Assembly (NCBI RefSeq): GCF_001293685.1
Contig: NZ_BCAG01000003.1
Location: forward strand, 248,001 to 312,000
Reading direction: 5' to 3'
DNA: 64,000 bases
Origin: Desulfatitalea tepidiphila
GTDB lineage: Bacteria > Desulfobacterota > Desulfobacteria > Desulfobacterales > Desulfosarcinaceae
A program made the translations under genes and the position numbers. The notes beneath the pieces were generated by a model. It saw nothing but the letters and a program-made list of their open reading frames with translations. It did no database searches and was not told the origin of the DNA. Shown in pieces: positions 55,301-62,983 of the stretch (the stretch's first letter is position 1; each line of letters begins with the position of its first letter).

Positions 55301-55732
55301 GACCAGTATGGCTATATCCATTTCTCCATGCACGGTATCGTGACACCGGAATTGCAGGCCGTCGCCTTCAGTCAGATCCCGGGGGCCGGCGAAGACGGCC
55401 TCCTCACCATGGGGGAAATGATGAATTTGCGCTTCAACGCAAGACTCGTGGTGCTGTCTGCTTGCCGCACAGGCCTCGGCAAGGTGGAGCGCGGAGAAGG
55501 CATTACCGGCCTCACACGGGCTGTTATCTACGCGGGCAGCCCGGCCGCGGTGGTCAGCCTGTGGAGCGTCGACGATACCGCCACCCGGGAGCTGATGACG
55601 CGGTTTTACGATGGTATGATCGTCAAGGGTGTGGGCAAGAGCGAAGCGCTCCGCGCCGCCAAGGGCGAGATGCTCAAGACGCGATACCGCCACCCCTATT
55701 TCTGGGCGGCGTTTGTCATGTACGGGGAATAG
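52373..55732 (+). CDS. Exported TPR-CHAT caspase-like peptidase
   Basis: Large protein of up to 1119 residues. Residues 46-75 form a signal peptide (GHRLPVGLILRSLCWALAGM, cleavage near TWA/DE). TPR repeats span about 180-590 (e.g. YADYAVALTLHRRALALG-type units), a coiled region about 640-730, and a C-terminal CHAT domain about 800-1119. The catalytic dyad looks intact: His987 in HFSMHG and Cys1031 in LSACRTG. GTG 52373 has an ideal GGAGG six bases upstream but adds 45 residues before the signal peptide; ATG 52508 would start at it. It begins a plus-strand set with 55772, 56371 and 57879. The target protein is unknown. Confidence 0.88.
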   Translation: MGLLNRLFNRPLQTSPRAGPAQMGAGFTRKTVTDMIAGGGKAVNVMGHRLPVGLILRSLCWALAGMLCGTPTWADEGALFSFPQFSSRFESAFAQKDESALARLVRTHPEKVRSLVDTFLSNHSRAVVDSRTQDAEKAVAHAAAAAGLAESLLDDPFPKSQVGRHRSWRRGDHERKIEADTRFKAAMAAFDEGRYGDVILPGRAALEMFVRIGDVAGQGLALHFLGQASRRLADYAVALTLHRRALALGRQAPDRLLEGQALIDLGDVHERRKEFEQAREAYLEAAQLLQSPSFWTEAARARRQLGDVYVATGDYERAYGAYRLALECAEKAGDAAGIAEFNDYLGYCHRMLGDYPAAIGYHRAALASAAGIASPDARLRACARACNHLGLCTAKLAAADAVAGAPERAADKYGEAISHEEKALGMAVDAQDRWRQGYVLRALSSMHRERGVLLEGRAAVVELESALRRADEAFALGSAMQEMEWQGLALHDRGLTLALLGREQEGLAAFQEALDLWDQIGDLQSAGYAHRFVARRFHETAGRHAEAEADYDHALRAFERIGDVESQAFTTMDKARVASRQGRPEQAADLYEAAVARLEAVRAKAGFPEFRKAFMGKVYDRYEEAACFALSRGMNERALGYVERMKARTFLDQLAEGRVELHKGIDPALRDQRDKLEGELAAVTDEIAAQYRKSSPDEKALAAAKAHMARLEAALDRLKKQIRMQNPLYAAVEYPVPVTVGELQSGVLAADEILIEYFVAAREVYCFVITPQGFQVARLPVDAPQLRDKVAALVDNLNNGLARGEGYNRPSAGELYDILLKPFEKEMAGRTLVIVPDGILALFPFEAMVVRKEGRRSYLFEQHAVKYVQSATILALLRSGRSRQASGDGFVGFGDPVYDYASFAQGQPEGCADLAGRGVPAGLLNTRYAALGGRLSRLEGSGEEVRAIERLFREKHGGKALLRADAREEVAKGKEMDQYGYIHFSMHGIVTPELQAVAFSQIPGAGEDGLLTMGEMMNLRFNARLVVLSACRTGLGKVERGEGITGLTRAVIYAGSPAAVVSLWSVDDTATRELMTRFYDGMIVKGVGKSEALRAAKGEMLKTRYRHPYFWAAFVMYGE

Positions 55733-55771
55733 ACAAACAAGTGACGTTTTCCGATTTGAAAGGAGCAGCAC

Positions 55772-56344
55772 ATGCAGAAGCAACGTGACAAAAAGAAATT
55801 GATACCGACCTTGCTGGCCACTGTTTACGCCATACCGGCATTGGCCTGCGCCGACGACCAGTTGGCCAGAGAGCCGCAGCCGGCCCAGGGGAAGCCCAGG
55901 GCCGCCGTTACCGATGAGGCGTTGAAGCAGGAGGTGATCCAGCTCCTGCGCCAGGGGGAGACCGACCGGGTCACCATGAACGTAGCGGGACAGCCGGGGG
56001 TCTATTTTCGTCTGCTGTACAGCACCACAGGCGATGCGGACAGCTACGTCCCTGTGCCCGACGGCCAGGGCCGGATCGGTGAGGACGGGGTGGGATCGCT
56101 CGATTTCGAACTCAGGAAGCTCGGCACGGAGGAGGTCTACTTCAAGGTGCGGACCTCGGACACGGCCGACTTCACCGATACGCGCGTGACCCCCGAGCCC
56201 ATGATCCTCGAGGTGGAGCAGGTGGAGGTCAAGGCGCGCGACGCTGTTGACGACGCCTATGGAAAGATCAAAGTCAAAATCCAGCAAATCAAGAAAAAGC
56301 ACGAAGTCCGAACCCCCAGCGCCGTTGCCGGTGTGCGCGGTTAA
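55772..56344 (+). CDS. Small exported protein linked to the CHAT peptidase
   Basis: Protein of 190 residues following the CHAT gene by 39 bp, ATG 55772 with AAAGGAG upstream. It has a basic start (MQKQRDKKK), a hydrophobic stretch and PALAC/AD, which may be a signal-peptidase I site or an imperfect lipobox. The mature part is acidic and beta-rich, with VTMNVAGQPGVYFRLLYSTT and YFKVRTSDTADFTDTRV, ending in a basic helix KIKVKIQQIKKKHEVR. No family is recognised. Partner or substrate of the peptidase is a reasonable guess from spacing only. Confidence 0.65.
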   Translation: MQKQRDKKKLIPTLLATVYAIPALACADDQLAREPQPAQGKPRAAVTDEALKQEVIQLLRQGETDRVTMNVAGQPGVYFRLLYSTTGDADSYVPVPDGQGRIGEDGVGSLDFELRKLGTEEVYFKVRTSDTADFTDTRVTPEPMILEVEQVEVKARDAVDDAYGKIKVKIQQIKKKHEVRTPSAVAGVRG

Positions 56345-56370
56345 AAAGGGAGATTTGGGAAGCGTTTCCT

Positions 56371-57882
56371 ATGAACAACGATCATTGCAGCATCCCCATT
56401 GTCGGGGCGCGGCCGGGGGGCGGGGGAAGCGGGGCCGGGCAGTTTCGGCCCGCGCCCGCGGCCGCCGTGCGTCAGGGGGGCTCGGCCGACATCACCCTGG
56501 TGAACATGAACCTGCTTTACATTCGCCTCGAGGGACGGATCGACTACGAGTCCCATCCGCCGCTGGGGCTTCTGTACCTCACCGCGGTGCTCGAGGGGCA
56601 GGGATTTCGGGTCGATCTGGTCGACTACCAGCTCCTGCCCCGCACGCGGCCCGGCGCAGACCCTTTCGATCTTGAAACGGCCTTGGACTACATCGGCGAC
56701 ACGGCCACGGTGGTCGGTTTTTCCTGCATGGCCAACCTGCTGCCCTTCACGTTGCTGGTGGCACAGCGCCTCAAACAACGCCACCCGGAAAAGACGATCC
56801 TGTTGGGGGGCGTCGGACCGTTCGGGGTGGAAACGTCGATTCTGGAACGCTTCGCCTGGATCGATGCGGTCGTTCAAGGTGAAGCCGAACATACGCTGCC
56901 GCAGCTCCTGCCGGCTCTGGGCGACCCGGGCCGCATCGGCAGTGTGCCTGGCATCTTTTACCGGCACCCCGACCGAACGGTGCAATACACCGGAAAGGCG
57001 CCCCGTATCGGCGATCTGGACGACGTGCCGCTGCCTGCCTACCATCGTCTCGACATCTCCGCCTACGACGCCTTCGGCCTCATTTCTTCCAGAGGATGCC
57101 CCTACGCCTGTCGATTTTGCAGCGTCGCCCCCATCTGGGACCGCCGCACCACCTACCGGAGCCACGCGAACATCATCGCCGAGATCCGGCTGCTGCACGA
57201 AACGTACGGCGTGAAGACCGTTCTCTTCCAGGACGAGTTTTTCTACTCGAGCGAGGCGAAGATGCTGGATTTCTGCGACCGTCTGGCGCAATCCGGGCTT
57301 TCGGTGCGCTGGAAGTGCTACGGCCGGGTGAACCTGGTCACCGAGCGCGCCATGCGGCGGATGGCGGAAGCCGGCTGCACCCAACTGCGCTTCGGCATCG
57401 AGTCGGGTTCGGACCGCGTGCTCGAGCGCGTGGTCAAGGGGTTTCGCTTCCGGGACGCCCTTGGGGCCGTGACCGCGGCGTTGAGGATCTTCGAGTCGGT
57501 GGAGACTTTTTTCATCTGGGGTTTCCCCTTCGAGGAGATGGAAGATTTCTACCAGACGGCCCTGCAGATGGCCCGGTTCCGCCAGATGGGGGTCACGGTG
57601 CTGCCTTCGCTGCTCTCCATGCTGCCCCAGACCGATATCTATCGCGAGTACCGCCAGGGCACCTATGGGGGGGCGCTGGCCCTGGTGCCCGAACTCGTGC
57701 CCATTTACGTGGTGACGGGCCACGAGATCGTGGACACCTGGAACTCGGTGCCCGGTCGCTACCGTGCCTATTACGATTTCATCGGTGCCCACGAGGAGGT
57801 CTTCCCGGGATTTTTTCTGTTCGATCCCGAAAGCAATGTGCTGCCCAAATATCAGGCCATGCGAGAGATGGGATTCGCATGA
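56371..57882 (+). CDS. B12-binding-domain radical SAM protein
   Basis: Radical SAM enzyme of 503 residues. An unusual Gly/Ala/Pro-rich N-terminal stretch (about 10-38) precedes a cobalamin-binding-like Rossmann domain (about 40-190; HPPLGLLYLTAVLEGQGF, GGVGPFGVE). The radical SAM core carries Cys243-x3-Cys247-x2-Cys250 in RGCPYACRFC. The segment FGIESGSDRVLERVVKGF is typical of BchE/HpnP-like methylases and cyclases. It follows the small exported protein by 26 bp and overlaps the epimerase by 4 bp. The substrate is unknown; it may be a lipid or peptide modification. Confidence 0.88.
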   Translation: MNNDHCSIPIVGARPGGGGSGAGQFRPAPAAAVRQGGSADITLVNMNLLYIRLEGRIDYESHPPLGLLYLTAVLEGQGFRVDLVDYQLLPRTRPGADPFDLETALDYIGDTATVVGFSCMANLLPFTLLVAQRLKQRHPEKTILLGGVGPFGVETSILERFAWIDAVVQGEAEHTLPQLLPALGDPGRIGSVPGIFYRHPDRTVQYTGKAPRIGDLDDVPLPAYHRLDISAYDAFGLISSRGCPYACRFCSVAPIWDRRTTYRSHANIIAEIRLLHETYGVKTVLFQDEFFYSSEAKMLDFCDRLAQSGLSVRWKCYGRVNLVTERAMRRMAEAGCTQLRFGIESGSDRVLERVVKGFRFRDALGAVTAALRIFESVETFFIWGFPFEEMEDFYQTALQMARFRQMGVTVLPSLLSMLPQTDIYREYRQGTYGGALALVPELVPIYVVTGHEIVDTWNSVPGRYRAYYDFIGAHEEVFPGFFLFDPESNVLPKYQAMREMGFA

Positions 57883-58892
57883 GCCGCCGGTTGAAAAGCG
57901 TCGCCGTACTGGGCGGGAGCCGCTTCATCGGCCTTGCCATCGTGGAGGCGTTGCTGGCAAAGGGTTGTCGCGTCTTGACGGTCAACCGGGGTGTGACGCC
58001 GGTGCGCTGTTCCAGCCCCGTCGAGCGGGTGACGGCCGACCGTCGTGACCCGGCCGGCTATGCACGCGCCCTGGCGGGCATCGACGTCGAGGCCGTCGTG
58101 GACGTGACGGCCTACCGCCCCGAAGAGACCCGGGTGGTGGTGGCGTCTTTTGGTGGGCGCATCGGGCGTCTGGTGCACATCAGCAGCCTGAGCGTTTACC
58201 GATGGCCGTTGCCCTGTCCCGTCCAGGAAGACGCGCCGCTTGAAGACGATCCCCGGCATGAATACGGGTACGGCAAGGCGGCCTGCGAGCGCCTGCTCTT
58301 TTCTCAGCCCACCGAACGGCTGCCCTGGACCGCTCTGCGGCTGCCCGCCGTATTCGGCCCTCACGATCCACACTCCCGCGAGGCCTATCTGCTGCGACAG
58401 ATCCTAAAGGATAAAACGATTGTCGTGCCGCCCCGGCCATACCTGTGCCAGAATCTGGTTGCTGCCGATGCGGCCCGGGCCGTGTGCGCCCTGCTCGAAA
58501 GTCCCCATGCGGTCGGTCGGGCCTATAATGCCGGGGACGAGCCCTTCACCCTCGAAGGCTATGTGGGACTTATCGCCGGGCTGGTGGGCCGGCCGGCGCG
58601 CATGGTTCGCGCTTCGACCCGGGTGCTGGTACGCGATGGGGCCCATCCGGAAAGGATTCCCTACTACTTCGAAGGCGACGTGGTGCTCGATACCCGCAGG
58701 ATTCGCGACGAGATCGGATTTTCGCCGCTGCGGCCCGTGGAGGAGGCTATGGCCGCGACCGTGGAAGAAATTACCAGGGCACCCGGCGGGATCGATTCCG
58801 CCGGGTGGGGCCTGCCTTGGGAGGCGCCGTTCCCGGCTGGCCCTCTGGATCTTTTCCGAAATTCCGGATCTCAAGCGCCTGATAGCCCTTGA
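57879..58892 (+). CDS. NAD(P)-dependent epimerase/dehydratase (SDR family)
   Basis: Extended SDR-type protein of 337 residues. It opens with the Rossmann motif VAVLGGSRFIGLAIVEALL and has VVDVTAYRPEE, HISSLSVY and the YGYGKAACE active-site Tyr-x3-Lys. The fold resembles nucleotide-sugar epimerases or isoflavone-reductase-like proteins. ATG 57879 overlaps the radical SAM stop as ATGA, so the two enzymes probably act in one pathway. The product could not be assigned. Confidence 0.85.
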   Translation: MSRRLKSVAVLGGSRFIGLAIVEALLAKGCRVLTVNRGVTPVRCSSPVERVTADRRDPAGYARALAGIDVEAVVDVTAYRPEETRVVVASFGGRIGRLVHISSLSVYRWPLPCPVQEDAPLEDDPRHEYGYGKAACERLLFSQPTERLPWTALRLPAVFGPHDPHSREAYLLRQILKDKTIVVPPRPYLCQNLVAADAARAVCALLESPHAVGRAYNAGDEPFTLEGYVGLIAGLVGRPARMVRASTRVLVRDGAHPERIPYYFEGDVVLDTRRIRDEIGFSPLRPVEEAMAATVEEITRAPGGIDSAGWGLPWEAPFPAGPLDLFRNSGSQAPDSP

Positions 58893-58942
58893 CGCCAGGC
58901 ACGAGGGCCATGCTGCGGGCTACCTGTTGCAGTCTCCTCTAT

Positions 58943-59002
58943 GGTACCTTCTGGGGCACCTTCTGGGGCACCTTCTGGGGCATCTTCTGGGGTACCTTCT
59001 GG
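58943..59002. repeat. Five 12-bp tandem repeats
   Basis: Five head-to-tail units of GGYAYCTTCTGG (GGTACCTTCTGG, GGCACCTTCTGG twice, GGCATCTTCTGG, GGTACCTTCTGG) cover exactly 60 bp between the convergent epimerase and serpin genes. Unit identity suggests recent slippage expansion. It falls outside both coding regions. Confidence 0.9.
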
Positions 59003-59010
59003 AGAAAGGT

Positions 59011-60216
59011 TCACCTGCCGGGATCGACCATGCGTCCCATGAACAGGATCGTCCCGCTGGCATGGTCGCGGATCAGGAATAAGAACGGATGATCCACGCG
59101 AAACTCTTCGGGATGTTCCATGATGCTCTTGGTGACCATCTCCACGGCGGTGACGGCGGCGGCCTCCGTCCCCTCCTCGTTGACCTCCACGAAGGCCTTG
59201 TGCTTGATCTGGGCAATGCGGAGCTTGCCTTTGGGCCACCCCATGCCCCTGAAATCGGCAACGGGCATCTGGAACGCCTCGGCGATGCCCATCCGTTGGA
59301 AAGGCGGCACCAGGTCATAGCTGGTTTCGAGGTTGAACCGGGGCAGGTAGAGCCTTACCTTCCGGGGCTGCCGGCTGTCCAGGGCCGCCAGCCATTGCTT
59401 GAGGTTCGGTTCGGTCGCCTGCTCCTCCAGCGAGTTCAACCCATCCACCTGGTTGGGCAGCAGGATCACCATGGAAAGCCGCTCCCCCTGGTACGGCAGG
59501 CTGAGCGCGCGAAAACCGTTTTCCTTCAACAGCCTCAAGTCGGCGTTGCGCTGCATGAGGGGTACGGTCACCTGCCGGTCGTGTGAGACATTGAAGGGTG
59601 CATCGGCGGTGCGATCTTGATCGAACGGGAAGGCCCAGAGGCCTTTGAAGTAGATGGCGTTGAGGATCACGCAAACCGAATCACGGCTGAGTTCATCGAG
59701 AATCTTTTCGATTTTGTGTTCGGTCTTGTTTCTCACCCATGCGTTGATCGTCTCCAGATCGCCGGGAAAGATTTCGGCATCGTAATAGTCCTTTAAGAGG
59801 GTCTTGTAAGCCTGGCTCACATCATCACCCGTGAGCACCAATGCGTTGGCGACATTGAGCTTCTGCCCGGCCAGGTCCGAACCGTTGACCAACCCGGTGT
59901 TCAGCAGTTTGAAGGCCGGGTGAAGCTGGTCCTGATCGAGATCGAAGTGAAGCGCCCGCTTCATCTCTTCGGCCGTCTTGCCGCGGGCGCCGGCATAGGT
60001 CATGGCCATGGCCGCAGAGATGCTGTGGGGTGAGAAGAAAAGATTGTCTTCCCCGGTCGCCAGCTGTCGGTACAGCTGGACCGAGAAGGCGCGGTTGCCC
60101 TGGGTCAAAAGATCTTGCGAGGCGGTTTCCGAAGGGGCTGCGCCGCCGGCCGCCGACAGGGAGACGGCCACGAGGACGGTCAACAGAACCATTGAGACGA
60201 TGGATGTGTATTTCAT
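59011..60216 (-). CDS. Exported serpin
   Basis: Serine/cysteine protease inhibitor of 401 residues with a signal peptide (MKYTSIVSMVLLTVLVAVSL, cleavage near SAA/GG). The serpin fold is complete: FFSPHSISAAMAMTYAGARG, NAIYFKGLWAFPF, the hinge EEGTEAAAVTAVE and DHPFLFLIRDHASGTILFMG. The hinge has the small-residue run needed for an inhibitory serpin. Counting from the hinge Gly as P15 places Lys-Ser at P1-P1'. ATG 60216 has AAGGAA upstream. It converges on the CHAT/radical SAM set and may control an extracytoplasmic protease, self or foreign. Confidence 0.93.
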   Translation of the reverse strand: MKYTSIVSMVLLTVLVAVSLSAAGGAAPSETASQDLLTQGNRAFSVQLYRQLATGEDNLFFSPHSISAAMAMTYAGARGKTAEEMKRALHFDLDQDQLHPAFKLLNTGLVNGSDLAGQKLNVANALVLTGDDVSQAYKTLLKDYYDAEIFPGDLETINAWVRNKTEHKIEKILDELSRDSVCVILNAIYFKGLWAFPFDQDRTADAPFNVSHDRQVTVPLMQRNADLRLLKENGFRALSLPYQGERLSMVILLPNQVDGLNSLEEQATEPNLKQWLAALDSRQPRKVRLYLPRFNLETSYDLVPPFQRMGIAEAFQMPVADFRGMGWPKGKLRIAQIKHKAFVEVNEEGTEAAAVTAVEMVTKSIMEHPEEFRVDHPFLFLIRDHASGTILFMGRMVDPGR

Positions 60217-60361
60217 TGCGATTCCTTTTATTTTGAAAGGGTGGCGTCCTGACATCCTGAACCCTAACGACCGACGCATTCTAATATGGATGCACAGTGA
60301 AAACAACCGGCTATTTGCCGGCTATTTGCCGATCCAGGGATTCCACGGACTGCTATTCGTC

Positions 60362-60504
60362 AGTGTCCGTCCACAAATAGGCAAATTGGGTCGAGATTAA
60401 GGCGCACGAAAAATTTAACCGCAGGCATATGATCGATATTCCGAGGATTAAATTTTTCGTGCAACGCCGATATCGGGCCAATTGGTCATTTGTGGACGGG
60501 CACT
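60362..60504. repeat. 143-bp nested palindromic element upstream of the serpin
   Basis: The outer arms start AGTGTCCGTCCACAAAT (60362-60378) and end, inverted, at ATTTGTGGACGGGCACT (60488-60504), differing at one base and followed inward by similar AATTGG blocks. The inner 15-bp arms GCACGAAAAATTTAA (60404-60418) and TTAAATTTTTCGTGC (60448-60462) are perfect. No ORF is present. A short direct repeat GGCTATTTGCC occurs twice just before it (60309-60330). In the 549-bp gap 60217-60765 nothing else was recognised. Confidence 0.8.
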
Positions 60505-60765
60505 CGTTAAACCCGGCCCGGGTGGCACAGGTGGCCGATGCCACACGCCAAGCGGTCAAGTGCCAGTAAAATGCACGGCGGACGGCCCAGAAACTCCCCC
60601 GGCCTGCGCCGGGGCTGCCTCAAGGTTGATCCGGATGGGGCCGATAGTATCCTTCGAAGGGATTCAGTGCTTGATGGCGGTTTTGGGTTGCTGTATAACA
60701 TACTTAAAATTTTACAAAATGTTCGATGTGCAGGCGTTTTTCATTTTGGCCTGTTGGAAAATCGT

Positions 60766-61275
60766 ATGACTGACATCCGGAATATCCTTTTGACATGCAC
60801 TTTCTTGCTGAACCTGTTTATGTGGCCGGTCTGGTCCGGCGCAGACGAGCTTCCCGTCGCCGGGTCGCCCGCTCCGACCGCCCTTGACGCCGCACCGTCG
60901 CCAGCCCGGCTCGGACAAAGCTGGGAGGGGCATCTTTCCCATCAAAAGGAAGCCTTCATCGAGGTGGTGACAGACCCGGCCGATTGGCGCTTGCTATGGC
61001 GGCGCGCCTTCGACGCACCGGCGCCGGAGCTGGATTTCCAGCAGCATGTGGTGGCCTGCGTTTTTCTCGGCCACTCGGCGCCCTGGCTGTTTTCCATCGC
61101 CTTCGGGGAGCCCCTGGTACGTGGCGATCGGGTGGTCATTCCCTATGGGTTGAGCGATCTCATCCTGGAATTGAGCGGGCCGTTCAAGGCGGGCGGGCAA
61201 TACCGGATGAAGGTCTTCGAACGCAAGTCCGGGTATGCTTACGGGCTGGAAGAGACGCTCTACAACGACATGTGA
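60766..61275 (+). CDS. Exported PrcB_C-like protein (tentative)
   Basis: Protein of 169 residues with a signal peptide (RNILLTCTFLLNLFMWPVWS, cleavage near SGA/DE). The mature part has the order FIEVVTDPADWRLLWRR, LDFQQHVVACVFLG and GDRVVIPYGLSDLILEL, which resembles the PrcB C-terminal domain found in protease-complex or protease-inhibitor-like exported proteins. The match is from memory and is weak. The ATG at 60766 is favoured by the signal peptide; the open frame continues upstream to 60538. Confidence 0.65.
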   Translation: MTDIRNILLTCTFLLNLFMWPVWSGADELPVAGSPAPTALDAAPSPARLGQSWEGHLSHQKEAFIEVVTDPADWRLLWRRAFDAPAPELDFQQHVVACVFLGHSAPWLFSIAFGEPLVRGDRVVIPYGLSDLILELSGPFKAGGQYRMKVFERKSGYAYGLEETLYNDM

Positions 61276-61312
61276 ACAGGGGGCCGCGAGGCGGCGGGCG
61301 AGGAGGTACGTG

Positions 61313-61609
61313 ATGGCCAAGGCAGGTCGAGCGCCGCGAAAAGGCGCAACTCAAAAGAGCCTGATCATCCTGGCGGTACTTTTTCTGTTGATCGGCGGAG
61401 CTGTCATGGATCCCATGGCCGGTATCGCCTGTTTCGCCCTGGCGGGGGTCGCCTCCCTCATCGCGGTTTTTTCCGGCTCGGGATGGCCACGGCTTGTGGC
61501 GGTGGCCCTGTTGATCGCTGCCGCGGCGCTGGCGGTTTCCAATGTCTCGCCCGCCCGCCAGCACCATCAGAATTACAGATCGAGCGTGGGAGCGACCAGC
61601 GTCGAATGA
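61313..61609 (+). CDS. Small membrane protein, unknown
   Basis: Protein of 98 residues with a basic N-terminus (MAKAGRAPRKGATQK) and about three hydrophobic helices (LIILAVLFLLIGGAV, GIACFALAGVASLIAVF, LVAVALLIAAAALAVS). ATG 61313 is supported by AGGAGG six bases upstream. It follows the PrcB_C-like gene by 37 bp and may be co-transcribed. No family recognised. Confidence 0.7.
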   Translation: MAKAGRAPRKGATQKSLIILAVLFLLIGGAVMDPMAGIACFALAGVASLIAVFSGSGWPRLVAVALLIAAAALAVSNVSPARQHHQNYRSSVGATSVE

Positions 61610-61669
61610 TGCTCGCCACCATAACGGATCATAAACATAATGTGTGAGACCAACAGCGAGGAGTTGAAC

Positions 61670-62866
61670 ATGAAAATCGACGTGTGCAATGCACTTGGGA
61701 GATATTCGGAGAAGAAAAGAGATTCCGAGCGTTGGCGGGTGGTTTTGACGCTCTTTTTCTGGATCGTCGCAATCATCGCGATCCATCCCCAGCCCGGCAT
61801 GGCGGGAGAGCGTTACAGAGGCCTGCGTGTGGCGGACCAGGAGGGCCGTTACTACATCGATGACACCCAACATGTCGCGTTCGTCATGGAAGATGATGCG
61901 GTGACGGATTTAAGAATCCACATGGATGGGGTCAACAAGGATGTGTCGTTTTCAACCTGTGCTCCGCTGCAGGCGGACGGCAGCAACTTCACGCGATGGT
62001 TTGCCGTCGAATGCCGTAAAATGACCGCCTATGACCAGGGGCAGTTTTCCTATGACTATTTTCTGGCCGGCGCCTATGCCGGGATATCGCCCGTCATCAC
62101 GCCTGCATATTCCATGTATCAGCAGATCAAGGCGGTTTCGGATCAGATCGGAAGGGAAGTCCCGGCGAGAACTTTCGTTATCTATGCCAATAAGAAGCCC
62201 GTCTATGAATTCTTCTGTTACGCTGACACCGCAACCCCACAAATTACACAGGCCGATACGCCGCCTCTCGCCGTCATCTCCGAGGGTTCGCCGAAAATGA
62301 GGAAGGAAGACAAGCTGCAGGTGGATCACAGCATGCCCATGAATCTGTCCTACCTCATCGATTCAAGACAATTTTATTCGAATCAGATCATGCTCGTCTA
62401 TGGATTCCGGCCGGAGAACGACAAGGCCGGGAGCGCCGCCACCGTATGGGGGAAGAAGACCAGCGACCAGGATTGGCTGCTGGAGCGGGAGTCGGCGGCG
62501 GTTTGGGTGACGGGCGTCGATGGTCCCCAGCATCATGAGGAGATCATTCTACGGACACGAATGGAAGAGAAAGACGGCACCGTCATGTTGCGCGGTTACC
62601 AGGTGATCCAGGTCGGACCGGTGCAGGGACCCGGCGTTACGTTAAAAACGGGTGAGTATCTCTATTACGATCTGCCCGGCTCCCGGAGCAACAGCTGCCC
62701 CATCGACCTGATCGGCGACGCCGTCGAAGCCGTCTTCTACGATGCCCACAGCGGCGTGATTCTCGAAGCCGTCCAACCGGGTACCGCCAAGCTGAAGGTA
62801 TTTACCCACTGGTGGCAGGACCCCCAGCCCAAATTTCTCCGGGAGTACGAGATTGTCATTCATTAA
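61670..62866 (+). CDS. Exported protein of unknown function
   Basis: Protein of 398 residues. A hydrophobic segment (RWRVVLTLFFWIVAIIAIHP, about 23-42) ends near GMA/GE and is read as a late signal peptide or anchor. The exported part is probably beta-rich, with no cofactor motif or known domain recognised; landmarks are VADQEGRYYIDDTQHVAFV, MSYDYFLAG-like QFSYDYFLAGAYAG and EYLYYDLPGSRSNSCPIDL. ATG 61670 follows GAGGAG; an ATG at 61640 is the alternative. It may belong with the neighbouring small exported proteins. Confidence 0.7.
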   Translation: MKIDVCNALGRYSEKKRDSERWRVVLTLFFWIVAIIAIHPQPGMAGERYRGLRVADQEGRYYIDDTQHVAFVMEDDAVTDLRIHMDGVNKDVSFSTCAPLQADGSNFTRWFAVECRKMTAYDQGQFSYDYFLAGAYAGISPVITPAYSMYQQIKAVSDQIGREVPARTFVIYANKKPVYEFFCYADTATPQITQADTPPLAVISEGSPKMRKEDKLQVDHSMPMNLSYLIDSRQFYSNQIMLVYGFRPENDKAGSAATVWGKKTSDQDWLLERESAAVWVTGVDGPQHHEEIILRTRMEEKDGTVMLRGYQVIQVGPVQGPGVTLKTGEYLYYDLPGSRSNSCPIDLIGDAVEAVFYDAHSGVILEAVQPGTAKLKVFTHWWQDPQPKFLREYEIVIH

Positions 62867-62983
62867 AGGGAGCGGTCACGGTCGGAAATCCACATATCGC
62901 CATGACAACGGACCGCGTAAGTTCACCATGAAATCCGGCCCGTTTGACGTGGAAATGATACCAACTGGGCGAAGGAGTTGTAG

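Noticed and set aside
58420-59082. Repetitive plus-strand open frame with GHLL repeats across the 12-bp array
   Set aside because: It lies out of frame inside the epimerase gene and its repeats merely translate the tandem DNA repeat.
61273-61312. Readthrough of the TGA ending the PrcB_C-like gene
   Set aside because: Downstream residues are not family-like and the next gene has its own AGGAGG and ATG.
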